NCBI GenBank assembly: GCA_030533315.1
Contig: JAUNJL010000069.1
Coordinates: 1 to 12,493, forward strand
DNA from: Eubacteriales bacterium
GTDB lineage: Bacteria > Bacillota_A > Clostridia > Lachnospirales > Lachnospiraceae
Direction: 5' to 3'
Length of the DNA stretch: 12,493 nt
Part shown: one piece after another, positions 1-6,281 of the stretch
Numbering within the stretch: position 1 is the stretch's first letter
Layout: each line of letters begins with the position of its first letter
Notes under the pieces: model-generated
The model's database searches: none
What the model was told of the DNA's origin: nothing
What the model saw: only the letters and a program-made list of their open reading frames with translations
Program-made: the position numbers and the translations under genes

Positions 1-65
1 ACTTCCGTGATTGCAAGTGTTATTTCTCTGATTTTTTTCCCCAAGGGCAAATGCCAAAGGAAGGT

Positions 66-941
66 TCACAGTTCACCGGCGCCCCGCAGGCAAAAATGGT
101 AAATATAATCGTTCGCCTCCCTCTCCTCCCTGTCATCCAAAGGGGAGAGGCGAATCTCCCCGCCATACTTCCTTTCCAGCGCCCTGGCAATGAGCCAATC
201 GGCCAGCTGCGGATTTTTGGGGAGGAGGGGCCCGTGAAGATAGGTGCCGATCACATTCTTATAGACCACGCCCTCATAGCCGCTGTCCCCGTCATTTCCT
301 GAGCCATAAAGCACCTTCCCCAAAGGACGGTTTTTCCCGATGTAGGTCCTGCCCCCATGGTTCTCAAATCCCACCACGGGCATGTCAAACAGGTCACTTT
401 TCAGCACGATGTTGTCGATCAGGCGCCCCTCTCCCTGCTGGGTGTAAAAGTCCACCAAGCCCAGGCCCGTGATGGTGCCCTGAGCCGTCTTATAATAATT
501 GCCTAAAAGCTGATAGCCTCCGCAGATGGCTATGACAACACCGTCCGACTCCACATACTCCTGAAAATCCTCCCGGATCTCCTTCAGCTTTTCACAGACC
601 AGCATCTGTTCCCTGTCGGAGCCGCCTCCAAGAAGCACGATGTCCAGGCCGGAAAAATCGATCCTGTCATTCAGCTCAAAGGCAATGGTTCTGGCCTCGA
701 TCCCCCTCCACTGGCAGCGCTTCATGAGACACTGGATATTTCCTCTGTCCCCATAAAGATTCAGAAGATCCGGGTAAAGGTGACCTATGGTGATCCTCCT
801 GCCATCCCCCTCTCTGTCGGCGTGGGCTTCCCCATGGGAAGATCCCCGCATTCCGCCCCCGAAGGCGGGCTCCTTGCACGTTCCCGTCATTTTCTCATGA
901 TCCGCACAGCAGGTGCGCAGACCCCTTCCAACTGTTACCAT
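66..941 (-). CDS. gatD: Lipid II isoglutaminyl synthase, glutaminase subunit GatD
   Basis: GatD releases ammonia from glutamine and passes it to MurT, which amidates the D-glutamate of lipid II in the cytoplasm. The product is a class I glutamine amidotransferase of the CobB/CobQ-like type. Visible motifs are IGHLYPDLLNLYGDRGN (about residues 52-68), an LLGGGSDREQ stretch (103-112), the nucleophile motif AICGGYQLLG with C140, and GTYLHGPLLPKNP with the catalytic histidine H236. The start at 941 overlaps the murT stop by 7 bases (ATGGTAA) and has GGAGGG about 9 bases upstream, so translational coupling with murT is likely. From this start the protein has 291 residues, against roughly 240-250 in the family. 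The excess is an extension of about 49 residues before the conserved RITIGHLYPD block, with three cysteines and no family resemblance. Internal in-frame ATGs at 890 and 851 are alternatives. Function is secure; the start is not. Confidence 0.93.
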   Translation of the reverse strand: MVTVGRGLRTCCADHEKMTGTCKEPAFGGGMRGSSHGEAHADREGDGRRITIGHLYPDLLNLYGDRGNIQCLMKRCQWRGIEARTIAFELNDRIDFSGLDIVLLGGGSDREQMLVCEKLKEIREDFQEYVESDGVVIAICGGYQLLGNYYKTAQGTITGLGLVDFYTQQGEGRLIDNIVLKSDLFDMPVVGFENHGGRTYIGKNRPLGKVLYGSGNDGDSGYEGVVYKNVIGTYLHGPLLPKNPQLADWLIARALERKYGGEIRLSPLDDREEREANDYIYHFCLRGAGEL

Positions 942-2275
942 GCCTTCTCACCCTCCAGCTTCTTCAGTATATTTCTGGTGCTAAACAGGGCCGTGTAATT
1001 GACCAGCACGTAAAGATTCCCTGTCCCATCCTTGATGCGGGACCGTACCGCCTTTTCCACGTCCCCCTCCAGGATGGAGGGAATATCCACATATTTCAGA
1101 CGGAGGCGCATGTCCTGACACCGGATCCCCGTCACCGTGATGGAACGGATGCTGTCCTCCTGAAACAGATCGAAATCCACATCCCACAGCCAGGAAATAT
1201 CCCTTCCGTCCTGCGCATTGTCATTGATGGCAATGACGATGTCCTTGGGGGAGGGATCCTGCATCACGGCGGAAATGTTCTGATTAAAGCCCGCTGGGTT
1301 TTTTGCCAGGTTCAGGGTAACGCCGCACCCCTGGATGCGGAACTGCTCCATCCGTCCATTCTCCGGACGAAAGCCCTTGAGCATTTCACAAAAATGCTCT
1401 CCCTGAAATCCAGCCGTCCGAAGGGCCCCATAGGCGGCAAGGATATTGTACACGTTGTAAAAGCCTTTATAATTGGCCACAATATGCCGGTTCCCCACCC
1501 GGAAGGAGATCTGTTCTCCCAGCCGCACGTCCTGTGCGTCAAAATCCAGAGCCGGGCGGGCAAACCCGCAGCTGGGGCAGCTATAATCCCCCAGCTGGCT
1601 GTAATGATAAAAACGGTAGCTGAGGCGGGCGCCGCAGCACTTACAGAAGCGCCCCTCCCGGATCTCGTTTGCCGCACTTTTGACCACCGGCTGGCTGATG
1701 CCATAGGTAAGAAATGAATTGCCGCTGTCCTTTGCCAGATATGTGGAAAGGGCGTCGTCCCCGTTTACCAGGATCTGCAGCTTTGGCTCCGTCCGTATCA
1801 TCTCCTCCAAAATATTCATGGTAATGTCGATCTCCCCGTAACGGTCCAGCTGATCCCGGAACAGATTCGTCATCACCATGTGATCCGGGTGAATCCTGGG
1901 AAAGATGTGGCGCGTGGAGGCCTCGTCCACCTCGATGCAGGCGTAATCTGCGTCCAGCCGCCCGTCCAGGCGGGCAGACAGGGCAAAGGCCGCCGCCACT
2001 CCGTTCAGCATATTGGAGCCGGTGTGATTGCACACCACCTTCTGTCCCTCCGCCTCCAATGCAGCGCAAAGAAGGTTGTTGGTGGTAGTCTTTCCGTTTG
2101 TCCCGCAGGTGACAAAAATCTCTTTTCGCACCTGGGCGGACAGCTCTTCCAGGATGTGCGGATCCAGGCGCAGAGCCACCTTGCCCGCCCAGGTTACCCC
2201 CTGGCGGCCCAGCCTCCGGCAGACAAAGCCTGCGAATTTTGCCGCCCATACAGCAGCCAACGTTCTGATCTTCAT
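935..2275 (-). CDS. murT: Lipid II isoglutaminyl synthase, Mur-ligase-like subunit MurT
   Basis: MurT uses ATP to activate the alpha-carboxyl of D-glutamate in lipid II, and GatD supplies the ammonia. The pair changes peptidoglycan stem peptides from iGlu to iGln. With the start at 2275 the protein has 446 residues, close to the family norm. It has the Mur-ligase P-loop GTNGKTTT (58-65), a four-cysteine zinc ribbon (CKCC at 211-214 and CPSC at 233-236) typical of MurT, and a C-terminal DUF1727 domain with the acidic stretch NDNAQDGRDISWLWDVDF (351-368), which in the family completes the GatD active site. The start was chosen because GGAG lies about 6 bases before ATG 2275 and MKIRTLAAVW is a normal MurT N-terminus; the open frame runs 30 codons further upstream to a TTG without support. 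It lies beyond the terminator that closes the ribosomal operon, so it probably has its own promoter. Confidence 0.95.
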   Translation of the reverse strand: MKIRTLAAVWAAKFAGFVCRRLGRQGVTWAGKVALRLDPHILEELSAQVRKEIFVTCGTNGKTTTNNLLCAALEAEGQKVVCNHTGSNMLNGVAAAFALSARLDGRLDADYACIEVDEASTRHIFPRIHPDHMVMTNLFRDQLDRYGEIDITMNILEEMIRTEPKLQILVNGDDALSTYLAKDSGNSFLTYGISQPVVKSAANEIREGRFCKCCGARLSYRFYHYSQLGDYSCPSCGFARPALDFDAQDVRLGEQISFRVGNRHIVANYKGFYNVYNILAAYGALRTAGFQGEHFCEMLKGFRPENGRMEQFRIQGCGVTLNLAKNPAGFNQNISAVMQDPSPKDIVIAINDNAQDGRDISWLWDVDFDLFQEDSIRSITVTGIRCQDMRLRLKYVDIPSILEGDVEKAVRSRIKDGTGNLYVLVNYTALFSTRNILKKLEGEKAW

Positions 2276-2444
2276 TCTTTTCTCCAATTCCTTTGTGTAT
2301 TTCCTGGGAACGTAACCGTTCCGATACCCGGATGAAAACGCACGCAAAGCCCCGCAGATCCCCAAAAGCCATGGCCCCTTTGCACATCCCCATCATTGTC
2401 TTAGGTAGTATACCCCTTTTCCCAAGCGTCAGCCTGAATGATAC
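2276..2444 (-). promoter_or_regulatory. murT 5' region with palindrome and candidate -10
   Basis: This stretch carries the upstream region of murT-gatD between the rplQ terminator and the murT ATG. On the minus strand GGAACG-GTTA-CGTTCC forms a perfect 6-base inverted repeat at 2307-2322, about 31 bases before the start codon. It could be an operator or an RNA hairpin in the leader. TATACT at 2407-2412 is a reasonable -10 hexamer, but no good -35 stands at 16-18 bases: CTGACG at 2427-2432 is only 14 away. The promoter is therefore a guess; the palindrome is plain in the sequence. Confidence 0.35.
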
Positions 2445-2446
2445 GG

Positions 2447-2484
2447 AAAAAAGAGATATCTACAAAGCTGTAAATATCTCTTTT
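2447..2484 (-). terminator. Intrinsic terminator of the rplQ operon
   Basis: Reading on the minus strand, AAAAGAGATAT pairs perfectly with ATATCTCTTTT (11 base pairs), and the interior can pair further as TACA-GCTT-TGTA. The descending arm ends in an uninterrupted run of six T, which serves as the U-tract. The hairpin begins 26 bases after the rplQ stop codon, the expected place for Rho-independent termination of the ribosomal-protein transcript. Confidence 0.88.
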
Positions 2485-2510
2485 CCTATCTTCTGCCTTA
2501 CGACAAGGGA

Positions 2511-3047
2511 TTATACCAGCTCGATGAGCACTTCCAGCGCTCCGTCGCCTTTACGCTGGCCAATCTTCACGATCCTTGTATAACCACCGTTGCGGTTCGT
2601 ATACTTCGGAGCGATCTCATCAAACATCTTTGCAACCATGTCCACGTTCTTCGTGTTTTTCTTTCTTCCAGCGCCCTTCTCCGGAACCTCTTTTACCGGA
2701 TAGAAGACCTTGAGCATCTGACGGCGGGCGTGAAGTCTGGAAGGAGCGTCCTTTGTGATCTCCTTCTGAACCTCGTCGTAAACGGTTCTCTTCTTTCCGT
2801 CTACAACCTCCTTCACCCTCTTGCCCTCTGCGTCTTTTCTGGCAACCTTCGCAGTCACGGTCAGGGTCTCAAAATTGTCCTTCTCACGAACGGCCATTGC
2901 GATCAGGCCCTCAGCGATCTTGCGGATCTCCTTCGCCTTTGCCTCGGTCGTCACGATCTTTCCATGATACAGCAGAGCTGTAACCTGGCTTCTTAACAGA
3001 GCCTTTCTCTGGTCTGAGGTTCTGCCTAACTTTCTATACTTTGCCAT
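2511..3047 (-). CDS. rplQ: 50S ribosomal protein L17
   Basis: L17 is a large-subunit protein near the peptide exit tunnel. The N-terminus MAKYRKLGRTSDQRKALLRS and the C-terminal GGYTRIVKIGQRKGDGA segment are diagnostic. At 178 residues it is longer than the approximately 120-127 residues of B. subtilis or E. coli. The extra sequence is an internal lysine-rich stretch of about 50 residues (approximately 80-135, containing VVDGKKRTVYDEV and EKGAGRKKNTKN), a form known from Lachnospiraceae and relatives. ATG 3047 has GGAGG 8 bases upstream; the open frame extends 11 codons further but without a ribosome binding site. It is the last gene of the ribosomal operon, 100 bases after rpoA and directly before the terminator. 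Confidence 0.97.
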   Translation of the reverse strand: MAKYRKLGRTSDQRKALLRSQVTALLYHGKIVTTEAKAKEIRKIAEGLIAMAVREKDNFETLTVTAKVARKDAEGKRVKEVVDGKKRTVYDEVQKEITKDAPSRLHARRQMLKVFYPVKEVPEKGAGRKKNTKNVDMVAKMFDEIAPKYTNRNGGYTRIVKIGQRKGDGALEVLIELV

Positions 3048-3147
3048 GATATTTTCCTCCATCTGCGGACAGCAATGCACGCTTGTTCGGTCTTACTGCA
3101 CTGCTGCTTTGGCATCCGCTCTCATAATCTTTTCTGTTGTCTGTGCC

Positions 3148-4101
3148 TTACTCCTCAGCTGGCTGAAGCTGTAAGCCCAGCTCCTTCAGCTTTGCCAGAA
3201 CCTCCTCCAGGGACTTACGCCCCAGGTTCCGTACCTTCATCATGTCATCTGAGGTCTTGCTGCACAGCTCCTCCACGGTATTGATACCGGCTCTCTTCAA
3301 ACAGTTGTAGGAACGAACAGACAGCTCAAGCTCGTCAATGCTCATCTCCAACACCTTTTCCTTCTCATTGTCCTCTTTCTCGATCATAACCTCTGCGGTC
3401 TTCGCATTCTCGGAAAGATCAATGAACAGACTTAAATGCTCACTTAACACCTTTGCTGCAAGGCTGACTGCCTCATCTGGATCCAGTGTACCGTTGGTAT
3501 ACACGTCCAGAGTAAGCTTATCATAATCCGTCACCTGACCGACACGCGTATTCTCTACGACCATGTTGACTCTGTCTACCGGTGTATAGATGGCATCCAC
3601 CGCGATCACGCCGATGGGCATATCATCAGACTTTCCCTTGTCTGCGCTGACATAACCCCGCCCCTTTGTGATGGTAAGCTCCATGGCAAGCCTGCAGTCC
3701 TTACCGCCATTTAAGGTTGCGATCACCTGATCTGGATTCATGATCTCAATATCCTGATCCGCCTGAATATCAGCGGCCGTCACGACGCCCTTCCCCTCAC
3801 ACTCAATGTATGCGGTCTTCGGCTCGTTATCAGAGCTGTTATTCTTGATGGCGAGATTTTTCAGGTTCATGATGATCTCGGTAACATCCTCTTTCACCCC
3901 GGCAATGGAACTGAACTCATGAAGCACACCCTCGATCTTCACCTGGCTTACGGCCGCTCCCGGCAGGGAGGACAGCATAATCCTCCGAAGAGAATTGCCA
4001 AGTGTGGTGCCATAGCCTCTCTCCAGAGGTTCTACAACAAACCTACCAAACCTTTCGGACTTCTCGGTAATTTCGATTTTTGGTTTATTGAAATCAAACA
4101 C
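3148..4101 (-). CDS. rpoA: DNA-directed RNA polymerase alpha subunit
   Basis: The alpha subunit dimerises to start polymerase assembly and contacts promoter UP elements and activators. With a GTG start at 4101 the protein is [14 protein letters not shown]..., 317 residues, the usual length. The N-terminal assembly domain has the signature [20 protein letters not shown] (21-40), and the C-terminal DNA-binding domain (about 248-317) includes [16 protein letters not shown]. The GTG was preferred because AAGGAGGG stands about 9 bases before it, while the upstream ATG at 4134 has no Shine-Dalgarno and adds an atypical [11 protein letters not shown] leader. It lies 55 bases after rpsD and 100 before rplQ, the normal order of the alpha operon. 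Confidence 0.97.
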   Translation of the reverse strand: MFDFNKPKIEITEKSERFGRFVVEPLERGYGTTLGNSLRRIMLSSLPGAAVSQVKIEGVLHEFSSIAGVKEDVTEIIMNLKNLAIKNNSSDNEPKTAYIECEGKGVVTAADIQADQDIEIMNPDQVIATLNGGKDCRLAMELTITKGRGYVSADKGKSDDMPIGVIAVDAIYTPVDRVNMVVENTRVGQVTDYDKLTLDVYTNGTLDPDEAVSLAAKVLSEHLSLFIDLSENAKTAEVMIEKEDNEKEKVLEMSIDELELSVRSYNCLKRAGINTVEELCSKTSDDMMKVRNLGRKSLEEVLAKLKELGLQLQPAEE

Positions 4102-4156
4102 TATAATGTTCCCTCCTTTTGGGTCAATCAACATTTGAGGGTATTCATGACTGGGA

Positions 4157-4750
4157 TTACTTGGAATACAGCTCGACGATAAGCATCTCGTCTACGGGAA
4201 CGTCGATCTCCTCCCTGGTGGGAAGCTCCTTTACAACGCCCTTCAGGTTCTCCTGGTCAACATCCAGCCAGTTGGGAACCAGTCTTCCGCCGGTGACCTC
4301 CAGGATCCCTTTGTATCTGGGGGAACTCTTGTATTTTTCTTTGATCTCAATGGTGTCTCCAGCCTTCACCAGGTAGGAGGGCACGCTGACACATCTGCCG
4401 TTTACCAGAACATGCTTGTGATCCACGATCTGGCGGGCCTCTTTTCTTGTCCTTGCAAATCCCATGCGGAACATCACGTTGTCGATCCTGCTCTCCAGCA
4501 TGATCATCAGGTTCTCACCTGTCTGTCCCTTCATTCTGTCTGCCTTTACGTAGTAGTTGCGGAAAGGCTTCTCCAGAACGCCGTAAATGAATTTTGCTTT
4601 CTGTTTCTCTCTCAACTGAGTACCATACTCAGAAACCTTGCGGTTTGCCCGCTTCAACTGTCTCGTGGACTTCTTGTCAATACCTAAATAAATGGGATCC
4701 AGACCAAGAGATCTGCATCTTTTCAGGACCGGTGTTCTATCTACTGCCAT
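4157..4750 (-). CDS. rpsD: 30S ribosomal protein S4
   Basis: S4 binds 16S rRNA early in 30S assembly and in several bacteria represses its own operon by binding the mRNA leader. The protein has 197 residues. The N-terminal part ([19 protein letters not shown]) is followed by the S4 RNA-binding domain at about 88-150 ([20 protein letters not shown], then [13 protein letters not shown]). The paired CXXC zinc motif of some S4 proteins is absent, making this a C-minus form. An AGGAGGT ribosome binding site lies upstream of ATG 4750, 20 bases after the rpsK stop. Because rpsD sits inside the operon here, rather than alone as in B. subtilis, an S4 target would be expected upstream of rpsM. Confidence 0.98.
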   Translation of the reverse strand: MAVDRTPVLKRCRSLGLDPIYLGIDKKSTRQLKRANRKVSEYGTQLREKQKAKFIYGVLEKPFRNYYVKADRMKGQTGENLMIMLESRIDNVMFRMGFARTRKEARQIVDHKHVLVNGRCVSVPSYLVKAGDTIEIKEKYKSSPRYKGILEVTGGRLVPNWLDVDQENLKGVVKELPTREEIDVPVDEMLIVELYSK

Positions 4751-4770
4751 CTCAGCTCAACCTCCTAAAA

Positions 4771-5166
4771 TTAGACTCTTCTGCGTTTTGGTGGGCGACA
4801 TCCATTGTGGGGAACCGGAGTCACGTCACGGATGCTGGTTACCTCAAGGCCACATGCCTGAAGGGCGCGGATCGCTGCCTCACGGCCGGAGCCAGGGCCC
4901 TTTACCATTACGTCAACTGTTTTTAATCCATGGATCAGCGCAGCCTTCGTTGCAGTCTCAGCTGCCATCTGTGCTGCGTAAGGGGTAGATTTCCTTGAAC
5001 CTCTAAAGCCCAGACCACCGGCACTTGCCCAGGAAAGAGCATTTCCTTCGTTGTCAGTCAGCGTAACGATCGTATTGTTAAAGGAAGACTGAATATGTGC
5101 CTGTCCGTGTTCAACGTTTTTCTTGACACGACGTTTTGTTACCGTTCTTTTCGTTGTTTTTGCCAT
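4771..5166 (-). CDS. rpsK: 30S ribosomal protein S11
   Basis: S11 lies in the 30S platform beside the mRNA exit channel. The protein has 131 residues, the standard length, with a lysine/arginine-rich N-terminus and characteristic blocks [19 protein letters not shown] (24-42), [21 protein letters not shown] and the C-terminal [19 protein letters not shown]. The ribosome binding site is weak: AGG about 10 bases before the ATG, and AGGAAAG further up. The 113-base gap from rpsM is A/T-rich and shows no clear terminator or internal promoter. Confidence 0.98.
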   Translation of the reverse strand: MAKTTKRTVTKRRVKKNVEHGQAHIQSSFNNTIVTLTDNEGNALSWASAGGLGFRGSRKSTPYAAQMAAETATKAALIHGLKTVDVMVKGPGSGREAAIRALQACGLEVTSIRDVTPVPHNGCRPPKRRRV

Positions 5167-5279
5167 TTTAAAACTAACCTACACTTTCCTTATGATAAAA
5201 TGATAAGATTTATTTACATTCAGTGCTCTGTTACTTGTTCAATCTGTTTACAACGGTTCAGCCAAATGAACTGCTATGC

Positions 5280-5648
5280 TTATTTCTTCTTATTTGCCAC
5301 CGTTCTCTTAGGACCTTTGCGGGTTCTTGCATTCGTCTTGGTGTTCTGGCCGCGAACCGGAAGTCCTTTACGATGACGGATACCTCTGTAGCATCCGATT
5401 TCCTGCAGTCTCTTGATATTGAGAGCGATTTCTCTTCTAAGATCACCTTCCACCATCATCGTCTCATCGATCACGGAGCTAATTCTCTTTACCTCGTCAT
5501 CGGTAAGATCTCTGACCCTGGTGTCCGGGTTCACATCTGCCTGAGCAAGGATCTTGCCTGCGCTTGGTCTTCCAATCCCATAGATGTAGGTAAGACCGAT
5601 TTCGATTCTCTTTTCTCTTGGTAAGTCTACACCAGCTATACGAGCCAT
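5280..5648 (-). CDS. rpsM: 30S ribosomal protein S13
   Basis: S13 sits in the 30S head and forms inter-subunit bridges and contacts with P-site tRNA. The protein has 122 residues with the typical start [20 protein letters not shown], the helix-two-turn-helix RNA-binding region, and the basic C-terminus [20 protein letters not shown] followed by a [12 protein letters not shown] tail. GGAGG lies 9 bases before ATG 5648. It follows rpmJ in the usual order, but the two genes are separated by an unusually long, hairpin-rich gap (5649-6022), which could act as its regulatory leader. Confidence 0.98.
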   Translation of the reverse strand: MARIAGVDLPREKRIEIGLTYIYGIGRPSAGKILAQADVNPDTRVRDLTDDEVKRISSVIDETMMVEGDLRREIALNIKRLQEIGCYRGIRHRKGLPVRGQNTKTNARTRKGPKRTVANKKK

Positions 5649-5690
5649 GTACTGTTTCCTCCATTTTCTTTACTGGAAAGCCCTTCGTCT

Positions 5691-6014
5691 CTGTACACCA
5701 CTTATACATGGGTATAAGGTGAAATGGGGTGCATCCGTACGACGCTTTCTTTCTTAGTTCCTAATTGGGGTGCCTCGGTAAAACACCCAGCCGCTTTGGC
5801 GTCCTGCGGCCTTTCCGATCTTGTACGGCCAACGGGCCAACGTTGCCTCTCGGTATTAGGCAATACATGCTTAGTTCATTATTTCATCAGTCGGACAACC
5901 TATCCGGGTGTCTCAACTGCAGCCGCTTTGCTCACAAACAAGCATGTCCTCCCCGCCGTTTTTGGCGCGGGACAGGGTATGCAATCCTTACAGACAGCAA
6001 TTTTCCTCTGTCTG
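5691..6014 (-). ncRNA. Candidate structured RNA / long rpsM leader
   Basis: The 374 bases between rpmJ and rpsM contain no credible gene but can be tiled with hairpins. Plus-strand coordinates of the paired arms: 5991-5997/6008-6014 (7 bp, CAGACAG/CTGTCTG); 5942-5949 with 5970-5973 and 5979-5982, enclosing 5954-5957/5964-5967 (CGCC/GGCG); 5888-5891/5916-5919 with 5894-5897/5909-5912; 5843-5847/5859-5863; 5790-5794/5806-5810; 5768-5772/5784-5788; 5701-5706/5713-5718, extendable by CAC/GTG. CAGCCGCTTTG occurs twice (5788-5798 and 5920-5930), and CGTTGGCC is tandemly repeated near 5826-5842. I did not recognise any known riboswitch, RNase P RNA, tmRNA, SRP RNA or intron. The minus strand is preferred only because both flanking genes and the operon transcript run that way. 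An S4-responsive leader or an inserted non-coding element are the main alternatives. Confidence 0.5.
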
Positions 6015-6022
6015 ACCTTGCA

Positions 6023-6136
6023 TTAGCCCTGACGCTGTTTGTGCTTTGGATTCTCGCAGATGATTCTGATAGATCCTTTTCTCTTAATGACCTTGCATTT
6101 TTCGCAGATCGGTTTTACAGATGATCTTACTTTCAC
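6023..6136 (-). CDS. rpmJ: 50S ribosomal protein L36
   Basis: L36 is the smallest large-subunit protein. With a GTG start at 6136 it reads [20 protein letters not shown] followed by [17 protein letters not shown], 37 residues, the standard size. The zinc-binding set C11, C14, C27 and H32 is intact, so this is the zinc form. The GTG is fixed by AAGGAGG about 8 bases upstream; the longer open frame to 6229 has no support. It is the first gene of this operon segment. Normally infA and map lie directly upstream, but here the upstream gene is a beta-glucuronidase. Confidence 0.96.
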   Translation of the reverse strand: MKVRSSVKPICEKCKVIKRKGSIRIICENPKHKQRQG

Positions 6137-6219
6137 TGGAAATCCTCCTTCCGTAATAACATGAAAATCTGCAGTTTCTGGGCGCACCAATGCACAGAGC
6201 ATCCGCACGCCCGAAGTAC

Positions 6220-6270
6220 ATGATAGCATTTTCCGGTAAAAATTGCAAGCATATTTTTAAATTTTTTAGC
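6220..6270 (-). promoter_or_regulatory. Promoter with UP-like element for rpmJ and the alpha operon
   Basis: On the minus strand, -35 TTGCAA (6243-6248) is separated by 17 bases from -10 TATCAT (6220-6225), which is preceded by TGC, an extended -10. Directly upstream of the -35, 6249-6270 holds A- and T-tracts (AAAAAATTTAAAAATAT) like an UP element bound by the alpha C-terminal domain, common at ribosomal promoters. The expected start is near 6213, giving a leader of about 77 bases to rpmJ that contains a GGGCG/CGCCC hairpin (about 6180-6212). No terminator with a U-tract was seen between the glucuronidase stop and this promoter, so readthrough is possible. Confidence 0.75.
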
Positions 6271-6281
6271 ACCGAATCCTC

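Noticed and set aside
1..65. Terminator or next gene after gatD
   Set aside because: A short GGC-ATTT-GCC hairpin is present, but the minus-strand run beside it is A, not T, and too little sequence remains to judge whether another gene follows.
5767..5870. Possible cyclic-di-GMP-I riboswitch (GGACGCCAAAGC resembles GGACGCAAAGC)
   Set aside because: The paired GGCAAACC/GGGUUGCC strands and the tetraloop-receptor layout are absent, and the match carries an inserted C.
5840..5875. tmRNA-like string ACTAAGCATGTA followed by TACCGAG
   Set aside because: This resembles the 3' part of E. coli tmRNA, but no tag reading frame, T-arm (GGTTCGA) or 3' CCA end is present nearby, so it is probably coincidence.
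5916..5960. Ten-codon leader peptide beginning ATGCTTGTTTGTGAG on the minus strand
   Set aside because: GGGGAGG stands only about 2 bases before the ATG, too close for initiation, and the bases are also part of a strong stem.
6234..6274. Terminator between the glucuronidase and rpmJ
   Set aside because: CGGT/ACCG and AAAAATT/AATTTTT can pair across a bulge, but there is no U-tract after the stem, and the sequence is better explained as the UP-like tract and -35 of a promoter.
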